From contig DAOMOP010000139.1 in the NCBI GenBank assembly GCA_035444405.1, positions 1-11,144 on the forward strand: DNA of 11,144 nt. Reading direction: 5' to 3'. A program made the position numbers and the translations under genes. The stretch comes from DAOMOP01 sp035444405 (GTDB lineage Bacteria > Pseudomonadota > Gammaproteobacteria > Burkholderiales > Rhodocyclaceae). This document shows, in pieces, positions 1-5,748 of the stretch (position 1 is its first letter; every line of letters starts with the position of its first letter). A model generated the notes under the pieces. The model saw nothing but the letters and a program-made list of their open reading frames with translations, ran no database searches and had not been told where the DNA came from.

Positions 1-477
1 GCCGACGACGCCGAGCGGCTCGTGGAAGTGGTACGCAACGGTGTTGTCGTCGAGCTCGGCGAGCGAGCCTTCCTGCGCACGCACGCAACCGGCGAAATAG
101 CGGAAGTGATCGATCGCGAGCGGGATGTCGGCAGCCAGCGTCTCGCGGATCGGCTTGCCGTTGTCGACCGTCTCGGCATAGGCGATCAGCTCGAGGTTGG
201 CCTCGAGGCGGTCGGCGATGCGGTTCAGGATGTTCGCGCGCTCGGCCACCGGCGTGCGGCCCCACTGGTCGGCGGCCGCGTGGGCGGCGTCCAGCGCGAG
301 CTCGATGTCCTCGGCGGTCGAACGCGCCGCCTGGCAGAACGGCTTGCCGGTGATCGGGCTGACGTTGTCGAAGTACTCGCCGCGTACCGGCGCCACCCAC
401 TTGCCGCCGATGAAGTTGTCGTAGCGGGTCTTGAAGCTGACTTTAGCGCCGGGTTGGCCGGGCAGTTCGTAAATCAT
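1..477 (-). CDS. exaC: NAD-dependent aldehyde dehydrogenase (ExaC/AldB/AcoD type), N-terminal part
   Basis: The reverse strand reads 159 codons from ATG at 477 to the window edge, beginning MIYELPGQPG. It continues with the family's opening features: YDNFIGGKWVAPVRGEYFDN, then NVSPITGKPF, the helix with AADQWGRTPVAERANIL, and ETVDNGKPIRET. This is the start of the roughly 506-residue tetrameric aldehyde dehydrogenases that oxidise acetaldehyde and similar aldehydes with NAD in the cytoplasm. The catalytic Cys and Glu lie outside the window, so activity cannot be checked. The start is supported by an AAAGGAG ribosome site at 486-492, 8 nt before the ATG. The gene lies upstream of and divergent from the AAA+ regulator and has a sigma-54-like promoter. 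In the context of a PQQ alcohol dehydrogenase, its likely job is removal of the aldehyde product. The exact symbol is inferred from context; acoD or aldB would fit the sequence equally well. Confidence 0.9.
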   Translation of the reverse strand, partial: MIYELPGQPGAKVSFKTRYDNFIGGKWVAPVRGEYFDNVSPITGKPFCQAARSTAEDIELALDAAHAAADQWGRTPVAERANILNRIADRLEANLELIAYAETVDNGKPIRETLAADIPLAIDHFRYFAGCVRAQEGSLAELDDNTVAYHFHEPLGVVG

Positions 478-541
478 CGAAGGTTCTCCTTTGGTTTCGA
501 GGTCGCAATCGGTCGTACCCGTTCGGGTCGCAGCATCCAGC

Positions 542-556
542 GCAGATCGCGTGCCA
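542..556 (-). promoter_or_regulatory. Sigma-54 (-24/-12) promoter of the aldehyde dehydrogenase
   Basis: On the minus strand the site reads TGGCACGCGATCTGC. It matches the consensus TGGCAC-N5-TTGC with one mismatch (C for the first T of the -12 element) and exact GG-to-GC spacing. It lies 64 nt before the start codon, which would put transcription start near 531 and give a leader of about 53 nt that includes the AAAGGAG site. Sigma-54 control is known for acetoin/aldehyde dehydrogenase genes served by AcoR-type activators. Confidence 0.7.
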
Positions 557-683
557 GGGTTGCTGCTGCGCGCGAGCAGATCGCACCTTTTCCTTTCCGC
601 TCCACCACTTAGCCATGCCCCTAGGCAGCCGGCACAGCCATTCGATACCGATCGCATGAACGTGAATTGCTCCCTTTTGCGAC

Positions 684-695
684 ATCTGTTCAGAT
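684..695. promoter_or_regulatory. Inverted repeat, candidate enhancer site for the sigma-54 promoter
   Basis: ATCTG and CAGAT arms are separated by TT. The centre is about 134 bp upstream of the -24 element of the aldehyde dehydrogenase promoter, a usual position for a bacterial enhancer-binding protein. It is only a short palindrome, so chance is possible. Confidence 0.3.
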
Positions 696-763
696 ATGCA
701 GCAGGCGCTGTGGCGACCCGGATATGCACAAGGGCGCATAGGCGCCGAATCGCCGCGGCCCTG

Positions 764-774
764 CACGATTCGTG
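764..774. promoter_or_regulatory. Palindrome CACGATTCGTG, candidate operator
   Basis: The two 5-base arms CACGA and TCGTG are perfect complements around a central T. A partial copy, GATTCGTG, lies 49 bp further right at 816-823, directly at the start of the regulator gene. This arrangement could serve autoregulation or repression of the regulator. It is proposed from symmetry alone. Confidence 0.3.
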
Positions 775-835
775 GCCCGAGTGCACTGCGATCTGCCGCG
801 CGCGCGATACGGCATGATTCGTGCATCGAGAAGGC

Positions 836-2446
836 ATGAGTTCAGCCCGCCTGTCCAAGCCTCCGTCGTCCGAACTGCGCAGCTCGTGGGAACGCAGCCG
901 CAGCCACGGGCTCACGCCCGGGCAGCCGTTGCCCGACGCCCCTGCCCGGCGGGCCGACCTGTGCGATCGGCTCGAAGCCAACGCGCGCCTGCTGACCTTC
1001 TCCCAGCCGGCCATCGAGAATCTGTATCAGCAGATCGGCAGCCCGTCGTCGACGGTGCTGCTGGCCGACCGCGACGGCCTGATCCTGAGCACCGTCGGCT
1101 GCCAGGACTTCCTCGATCGGGCCGCCCGCGTCGCGCTCTCCCCCGGGGCGCGCTGGCGCGAGGCCGACATGGGCACGAACGCGATCGGCACCGCGCTGCA
1201 CACCGGCAGCATCGTCGCGGTGCGCGGCGAAGAGCATTTCCTCGATCGCAACCGCTTCCTGACCTGCGTGGCGACGCCCATCCTCGCGCCGAGCGGCGGC
1301 ATCCTCGGCATCCTCGACATCTCGACCGACGCACGGGCCGACCTGTCGCATGCGAACGCGCTGCTCAATACCACCGCCGAGCTGATCGAGCACCGCCTGA
1401 TCGAGACGCTCGACGAGGGCTTCGTCAGCCTGCATTTCCACACACGGCCCGACCTCATCGGCAGCCCGCTCGAGGCGCTGGCGGTGTTCGACGAGGATGG
1501 ACGGCTGATCGCGAGCAACCGTTGCGCCCGTCGCCTGCTCGCACTCGATCCACGCTATCCCGTCGCACGCTGCGACGAGTGCTTCGCAACGCCGTGGACA
1601 GGCCTGGTCGGATGGGCCGCCCTGCGCCAGAAGCGCCCGTTCCCGCTGCGTTCGCGGCGCGGCCAGACCTTCTGCGCCAGCGCACGGCTGCGTGCCCCGC
1701 GCGGCATCCGCCACGGCATGGTGGCGCCGCGCGAAACGCCCGTGCGCTCGCGCGTCGCCGCGATGGGGCTCGGTGACGCACGCATCGCCGAGCTCGTCGC
1801 GAGCCTCGAGCGCTTCAGTGATGCCGCGGGTCCGCTGCTGATCGAAGGCGAGACCGGGACCGGCAAGACCCACCTGACCGAGGCCCTGCACGAGGACCAT
1901 CGCGCGAGCCCGACGGCATCGCTGGTCACGCTCGACTGCGCCACGGTCGCGCCCGATGCCGGCGGCCTGGACGAGGCGCGCGATGCGCTGCGGCAGGCCG
2001 CCGGCGGCACGCTGGTGCTGCGGCAGATCGGTCATCTGGCGCTCGCGCATCAGGCCCGGCTGTTCGCCGAAGGCGTCGCCGCCCCCCTCACGCGGCTCAT
2101 TGCGACGACCACCCGGCCGCTCCCGACGCTGGTCGCGAGCCGACAGTTCGCGCTCGAAGCGTTCCAGGCGCACGGTGGCCGCTCGGTGCAGCTGCCGCCC
2201 CTGCGCGAACGCAGCGACTTCGACCGGCTGATGCGGCAATTCTTGCGGGAGCTCGGCGCCGGGCGCGACATCCACGTCTGTCCCGAAGTGGTCGCGGTGC
2301 TGCGGCGCCACCGCTGGCCGGGCAATCTGACCGAGCTGCGCAATCGCCTCAAGCTGATTCTCGCGCTGATCGGCGACGAGGCCGACCGGCTGTGCCCGGA
2401 AGACATCCCCGAGGGGCTGCTCGACGACGACCCGTCCGACGCCTGA
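836..2446 (+). CDS. AcoR-like GAF/PAS/AAA+ regulator, degenerate: no GAFTGA, no Walker B acids, no HTH
   Basis: The 536-residue protein follows the AcoR plan: an N-terminal segment, a GAF domain around residues 60-185 (GTNAIGTALHTGS, then TPILAPSGGILGILDIS), a PAS-like part near 208-240 and an AAA+ domain from about 315. Walker A is intact (GETGTGKT, 338-345) and the sensor II segment WPGNLTELRNRL is present. Four things expected of a sigma-54 activator are missing. No GAFTGA loop occurs between LDCATVAPD and the Walker B strand. Walker B reads LVLRQIG, with R396-Q397 where Asp-Glu is normal. The FRxDLYYRL arginine-finger segment is replaced by FALEAFQAHG. The protein ends at PEGLLDDDPSDA with no Fis-type helix-turn-helix, and none is seen after the stop. 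It probably binds but does not hydrolyse ATP and cannot remodel sigma-54 holoenzyme alone. The ATG at 836 was preferred; GTG at 821 is an alternative. Neither has a well-spaced ribosome site. Confidence 0.85.
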   Translation: MSSARLSKPPSSELRSSWERSRSHGLTPGQPLPDAPARRADLCDRLEANARLLTFSQPAIENLYQQIGSPSSTVLLADRDGLILSTVGCQDFLDRAARVALSPGARWREADMGTNAIGTALHTGSIVAVRGEEHFLDRNRFLTCVATPILAPSGGILGILDISTDARADLSHANALLNTTAELIEHRLIETLDEGFVSLHFHTRPDLIGSPLEALAVFDEDGRLIASNRCARRLLALDPRYPVARCDECFATPWTGLVGWAALRQKRPFPLRSRRGQTFCASARLRAPRGIRHGMVAPRETPVRSRVAAMGLGDARIAELVASLERFSDAAGPLLIEGETGTGKTHLTEALHEDHRASPTASLVTLDCATVAPDAGGLDEARDALRQAAGGTLVLRQIGHLALAHQARLFAEGVAAPLTRLIATTTRPLPTLVASRQFALEAFQAHGGRSVQLPPLRERSDFDRLMRQFLRELGAGRDIHVCPEVVAVLRRHRWPGNLTELRNRLKLILALIGDEADRLCPEDIPEGLLDDDPSDA

Positions 2447-2550
2447 CGACTGGCGGCCGTCGCATCGCCGCCGGTCTATAGTGCAAGGACGAGGCCTGCC
2501 GCAGAGCGGGCGCGCATCCACAGGGAGCCCCTGCCACGGGGAGTCACACC

Positions 2551-2850
2551 ATGAAGCACACCAGAAGGGTTCCGATTGCCGCGGCGACGCTGGCCCTCGT
2601 CACCGCGCCGGCTTTCGCCGATGCGGTGAGCGACGCGTCGTTCGACAGCGAGGCTCAGGCCATCTCCGAAGAACTGCAACGCCACGAGGAAGTCGGTGCG
2701 TTCGGCCGTGCCGGCGATCCCGATCTGCCCGAAGCCGCACCGGCCGGGGCAGTGACCGACCGCGACCTCGACCGCTACGTTGCGCGGCTTGCCATCGAGT
2801 TGCGTCTGCGCAACGCGATCGCCGACCGCAGCGAGTCGCCGCCGCAGTAG
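2551..2850 (+). CDS. Small exported protein of unknown function
   Basis: This 99-residue product starts with a good signal peptide: a basic n-region (MKHTRR), a hydrophobic core and a probable cleavage site APAFA|DAV near residue 23. The mature part is about 76 residues, mostly charged, rich in Asp/Glu and Ala, and likely helical, with no Cys and no motif I recognise. A ribosome site CGGGGAG at 2537-2543 lies 7 nt before the ATG. TATAGT at 2477-2482 could be a -10 box, but no fitting -35 is seen. It lies about 100 bp downstream of the AAA+ regulator in the same direction and converges with the metallopeptidase gene. Function is unknown. Export, start site and coding bias make a real gene likely. 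Confidence 0.7.
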   Translation: MKHTRRVPIAAATLALVTAPAFADAVSDASFDSEAQAISEELQRHEEVGAFGRAGDPDLPEAAPAGAVTDRDLDRYVARLAIELRLRNAIADRSESPPQ

Positions 2851-2891
2851 GCACAACGCAGGCTTGTCCGCTCTTCCGGCACCCGAAACAG

Positions 2892-2936
2892 CGGGCGCCG
2901 CGTCCGGCAAGGCGGGCGCCCGGTGCAGGACTGCAC
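2892..2936. terminator. Hairpins between convergent genes
   Basis: CGGGCGCC (2892-2899) pairs perfectly with GGCGCCCG (2915-2922) across a 15-nt loop. It is followed directly by the near-palindrome GTGCAGGACTGCAC (2923-2936). The site lies between two convergent stop codons (2850 and 2945), where a bidirectional terminator is expected. There is no T-run, so this is a position-plus-structure call. Confidence 0.4.
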
Positions 2937-2944
2937 AGCGCCTT

Positions 2945-3913
2945 TCACCAGGACGATGGCCCCGCCCGTCCGGCCTGCACGGGCGACGGGCGTGCCGTCA
3001 CGGTCGTCGGCTCGGCGTCCGCCGGCGTATCGGACGGCGCTGCGTTCAGCGCGTGCACTTCCAGCCGCTGCGCAATCGCGGCAATGAAGCCGCGATGCGC
3101 GGGCTCCGCATTGTCCTTCCAGTTCTGCAGATAGCGCGCGAGGCCGACGACGGCATCGCGGGGGTCGCGGTTGAGCGCGTGCAGTGACGCCCAAGCCGCC
3201 GGCTCGCGCTCGAACAGCGGCAGCAGCAGCGTCGCGACCACTTCGTTGTACTTGCGTCGATACGGATCGCGCGCCAGGCGGTCCAGGTGCGCGGCCAGCC
3301 AGCGGCTCGGCGCGAGGCCGACCGGCAGGTGACGATGCGGCTCGGCGATGAGGCGATCGGCGTAGCCAGCGAGCACCGGCGCGTAGGCCTCCCAGCTCGT
3401 GTAGGGGGCCGCGTCCCGCCAGCTTCGCGCGAGGCTGCGCAGCGTGTACAAGGCCGCCGTCTCGCACAGTGCTTCCTCGAACCACTGGTTGCGCCGCAGG
3501 ACGCGCCCGGCATCGTGCGCGGCGTAGTTCGACATGATGTGACACAGCTCGTGCCCGAACTGGTAGGCATACTGCGCCCAACGGCGATCGCGCGCGGACA
3601 GCCGCACCTGGTATTCGCCCGACGGTCCGCGCTCGTACAGCGTGACCGGACTTCCAGGCGCGTGCGTGACGACGATCGGACGATCGAATACCGCCGCCGG
3701 CGCCGCGACGAGCTGGTCGGCGACCGCGTAGAGCACCGCCTCGACCTCCTCGCGCTCCGCGCTGCCCCAGTCCTCGCCCTCGACGCGGATCAAAACCCCC
3801 CGCGGCTCGCCGGCGCCGACTGCCGCGTTTGCCGCGGGCGCCCCGAACAACGCGGAAACCGCGATCAGGTGGGTGATCAACGCGAACAGTCGATGGCCTG
3901 CGCCTGCGCTCAT
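2945..3913 (-). CDS. Exported HExxH zinc metallopeptidase-like protein
   Basis: The 322-residue protein has a signal peptide with probable cleavage APAANA|AV after residue 30. A zinc-peptidase signature HELCH stands at 121-125. WFEEALCE follows at 144-151, where E147 could be the third zinc ligand in the gluzincin manner (compare the usual WFNEG). The preceding YAYQFGHELCHIM resembles peptidases that act in the periplasm or outside. The C-terminal half is helical and ends in a Pro/Thr/Ala-rich tail without motif. The family is not one I can name, and the substrate is unknown. Although the frame stays open upstream to about 4558, the start at 3913 is chosen because of AAAAGGAG 6 nt before it, the signal peptide just after it and a promoter 48 nt upstream. 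It lies downstream of the Cache gene on the same strand but is probably transcribed from its own promoter. Confidence 0.8.
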   Translation of the reverse strand: MSAGAGHRLFALITHLIAVSALFGAPAANAAVGAGEPRGVLIRVEGEDWGSAEREEVEAVLYAVADQLVAAPAAVFDRPIVVTHAPGSPVTLYERGPSGEYQVRLSARDRRWAQYAYQFGHELCHIMSNYAAHDAGRVLRRNQWFEEALCETAALYTLRSLARSWRDAAPYTSWEAYAPVLAGYADRLIAEPHRHLPVGLAPSRWLAAHLDRLARDPYRRKYNEVVATLLLPLFEREPAAWASLHALNRDPRDAVVGLARYLQNWKDNAEPAHRGFIAAIAQRLEVHALNAAPSDTPADAEPTTVTARPSPVQAGRAGPSSW

Positions 3914-3960
3914 GTCCTGCTCCTTTTCGTCGGGCCGATGCTGCCGGTGAGTCGATCGAA

Positions 3961-3975
3961 GCAAGTTTCCCGCCA
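3961..3975 (-). promoter_or_regulatory. Sigma-54-like (-24/-12) promoter of the metallopeptidase gene
   Basis: The minus strand reads TGGCGGGAAACTTGC: TGGC of the -24 box and a complete TTGC -12 box at exact spacing, with two mismatches (GG for AC). It ends 47 nt before the start codon, giving a predicted leader of about 36 nt. No sigma-70 box competes nearby. Confidence 0.5.
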
Positions 3976-4051
3976 GTGATCCTTGAGCAAGCGCAAGAGC
4001 CCTTCGAACCGAATGCCGCCGTCGACGCGGAGTGGAGAGAAAGCCCGATGT

Positions 4052-4067
4052 GCCGGCCATGGCCGGC
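4052..4067 (-). terminator. Perfect 16-bp palindrome after the Cache gene
   Basis: GCCGGCCATGGCCGGC is self-complementary over its whole length and lies 7 bp past the stop of the Cache gene. On the minus strand it is followed at a short distance by GGGCTTTCTCTCC, a weak pyrimidine stretch. It could act as a terminator. It also sits about 85 bp upstream of the sigma-54-like site at 3961-3975 and so could instead be an activator-binding site. Confidence 0.4.
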
Positions 4068-4074
4068 GGCTGCC

Positions 4075-4935
4075 CTATTCGAGGTAGTGCCCGACGCCGA
4101 TCAGCGAGTTGCCGACGCGGCGCACGTAGGAACGCTTCTTCTCGACCGCATTCGTGACCGGGTTGCGCCACACGTACTCGACGCTCGCCTCGTCGGCGCG
4201 CTTGAGCTTGTCGATCATCTCGGCGACCAGCGCGTGACCGGCGGCATCGCGCAGACCGACCGCGTCGGTGTCGACGAGCCCCGGATTCATGCCCATGGCC
4301 TCGAAGCGGCCGCTGTCGATGTTGACCATGAACACGTACAAGTCGTCCTTGACGAAGGGGCCGCGGCGGTCGTTGAACGCCTGTGCGGCCGCGCCGTTGC
4401 CTTCGGCCTGCGCGAGCGCGACCGCCTGCGCGAGCATCGCACGCGCATCGTCGGCGCTCGCACGCGGCGCCGAGTAGCCGACACCGAGCACGTAGGTGCC
4501 GATCTTGCGCACGTAGCTCACCTTGGGTTCGACCTTGTTGGTCATGCGGTTCAGCCACATGTAGCGCACCGCGCCTTCCTGCTTCGCGCGCGTCACATCG
4601 ATCATCTCGCGGAACAGCGGGTTGCCGGCGGCATCGGTGGTGTTGAGCACCTTGAGCCCGACCAGCGCCTCGGGGGCCGCACCGCTCGCGTGATAGACGC
4701 CCTGGTCGTCGATCACGAAGACGTAAAGATCCTTGCGCACGAAGTCGCCCTTGCGGTCGTTGAAGGCGGCAAAGGCGCGCTCGGGACCGTTGTCGTCCAT
4801 GTAGCGCACCGCCTGCTCGAACAGCGCGCGCGCCTCGCGCGGGGTGGCACGGTCGAGTGCGAATGCCGTACTGGCGACGCCGACGGCGAGCGCCGCGGCG
4901 AGCAAATGCTTGCGGGAAATCGGATGAGCTTTCAT
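4075..4935 (-). CDS. Exported tandem Cache-domain sensor protein
   Basis: The 286-residue protein has a signal peptide (MKAHPISRKH plus hydrophobic core, cleavage ASTAFA|LD after residue 26) and no later membrane segment, so it should be free in the periplasm. The mature part is an internal duplication of a single-Cache (sCache_2-like) domain, at about residues 39-154 and 168-284. The copies share AFNDRKGDFVRKDLYVF and AFNDRRGPFVKDDLYVF, GLxxxxDAAGxxLxxEMID, then VxYxWxNxxTNxVExKxSYVRxxG. Such domains usually bind small organic ligands in chemoreceptors and kinases; here they stand alone. Ribosome site GGAGG lies 7 nt before the ATG. The gene lies 165 bp downstream of the response regulator on the same strand, so a ligand-sensing role for the MoxY-type kinase is a reasonable guess. 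The ligand may be the alcohol or a derived acid, but this is not shown by the sequence. Confidence 0.88.
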   Translation of the reverse strand: MKAHPISRKHLLAAALAVGVASTAFALDRATPREARALFEQAVRYMDDNGPERAFAAFNDRKGDFVRKDLYVFVIDDQGVYHASGAAPEALVGLKVLNTTDAAGNPLFREMIDVTRAKQEGAVRYMWLNRMTNKVEPKVSYVRKIGTYVLGVGYSAPRASADDARAMLAQAVALAQAEGNGAAAQAFNDRRGPFVKDDLYVFMVNIDSGRFEAMGMNPGLVDTDAVGLRDAAGHALVAEMIDKLKRADEASVEYVWRNPVTNAVEKKRSYVRRVGNSLIGVGHYLE

Positions 4936-5019
4936 TTCGGAGCCTCCATCAAGGCGATCGGGGTTTGGACGGCGGGTTTCGAACGGCAGTGGCGGTCGAG
5001 CTCTCGCCAGCGGGCGGCA

Positions 5020-5034
5020 GCGGCCGCCGGCCGC
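5020..5034 (-). terminator. GC-rich hairpin between response regulator and Cache gene
   Basis: GCGGCCG and CGGCCGC arms pair around a single C, and an overlapping stem GGCGGC-agcg-GCCGCC starts at 5013. It lies in the 165-bp gap after the response-regulator stop. No T-run follows, so it may only attenuate read-through or stabilise the mRNA end. No promoter for the Cache gene could be made out in this gap. Confidence 0.3.
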
Positions 5035-5100
5035 CACCGGACGACGGCCGCACGATGCGGATGCGCAGCACGCCGCCACATCGGCCCACGCGCAGACGGC

Positions 5101-5748
5101 TCAACATGACAGCTCCACGGGTGCTTCGACGAGGCCGTGGCGCATGGCCAGGCGCAGCAGCTTGAAATCGTTGTCGGCGCCGAGCTTTTGGCGGATCGCC
5201 GACAGGTGGTTGAGCACCGTCTTTGGGCTCAGATGCATCGTGAGCGCGATATGCGCGGCGGCGTCGCCGCCCGCGGCCATGCGCAGGACCTCGAATTCCC
5301 GCGGCGTCAGGCGCTCGAGCAGCTGGTCGCCATCGAGCGCGGCCCGCGCCAGCCCTTGCGCGACATCGGGTGCGAGCACGCGCCGGCCGGCGGCGACCGT
5401 GCGCAGCGCGTCGAGCACCTCGTCGGGCGCGGCATTCTTGGTCAGATAGCCGAGTGCGCCGGCGCGCATCGCCTGCGTCACGTAGCCGGCGCTGTCGTGC
5501 ATCGACAGCACCAGCACCTTCAACGCGCGGTCGCGCGCAAGCATGCGCCGGATCGCCTCGATGCCGCTCGAGCCGCGCAGGCTCAGGTCGACCATCGCCA
5601 CGTCGATGTCGCCCGCGCACACGTGCGCGTAGGCCTCGTCGGCGCTGGCGGCCTCGGCGACCACCTTGAAGCCGTCCTCGGCGTCGAGCAGGCGCCGATA
5701 GCCGCTGCGCACGACACAGTGATCATCCAGCAAGAGGATGCGAATCAT
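5101..5748 (-). CDS. NarL/FixJ-family response regulator (MoxX/ErbR-like)
   Basis: The 215-residue protein has a receiver domain with the acidic pair D8-D9, phospho-acceptor D54 (MVDLSLRG), S82 (VLSMHD) and K104 (YLTKNA). A LuxR-type helix-turn-helix follows at about residues 145-205 (LTPREFEVL, then HLSPKTVLNHLSAIRQKL). All key residues are present. The start overlaps the last 26 bp of the kinase gene, with AAGGAG about 9 nt upstream inside the kinase, so the two are translationally coupled. Regulators of this class (AgmR/ErbR/ExaE and MoxX) control PQQ alcohol or methanol dehydrogenase genes. The divergent quinoprotein gene is the obvious target. Target and signal are inferred from context. 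Confidence 0.93.
   Translation of the reverse strand: MIRILLLDDHCVVRSGYRRLLDAEDGFKVVAEAASADEAYAHVCAGDIDVAMVDLSLRGSSGIEAIRRMLARDRALKVLVLSMHDSAGYVTQAMRAGALGYLTKNAAPDEVLDALRTVAAGRRVLAPDVAQGLARAALDGDQLLERLTPREFEVLRMAAGGDAAAHIALTMHLSPKTVLNHLSAIRQKLGADNDFKLLRLAMRHGLVEAPVELSC

Larger units (their letters stand above)
478..835. promoter_or_regulatory. Divergent intergenic control region, aldehyde dehydrogenase / AAA+ regulator
   Basis: This 358-bp stretch holds no convincing gene. Besides the sigma-54 site it contains candidate activator sites at plausible enhancer distance from that promoter. These are the inverted repeat ATCTGttCAGAT at 684-695, a direct repeat GATATGCA at 693-700 and 721-728, and a palindrome CACGATTCGTG at 764-774 whose right part, GATTCGTG, recurs at 816-823. 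No clear -35/-10 pair was found for the rightward regulator gene. Confidence 0.5.

Noticed and set aside
22..612. Plus-strand open frame opposite the aldehyde dehydrogenase
   Set aside because: The minus-strand frame matches the aldehyde dehydrogenase family and runs off the window; the plus frame is its shadow.
2452..2472. GGCGGC/GCCGCC hairpin after the AAA+ regulator
   Set aside because: A 6-bp GC stem with a 9-nt loop and no T-run is expected by chance in such DNA; not strong enough to call a terminator.
842..2521. Long open frame on the minus strand opposite the AAA+ regulator
   Set aside because: It is antisense to a gene with clear domain motifs, its product is low-complexity and Arg/Gln/Gly-rich, and it has no recognisable domain; a typical effect of high third-position GC.
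3914..4558. Upstream extension of the metallopeptidase frame into the Cache gene
   Set aside because: The extension is out of frame with the real Cache gene and Arg-rich, and the signal peptide plus AAAAGGAG place the true start at 3913.
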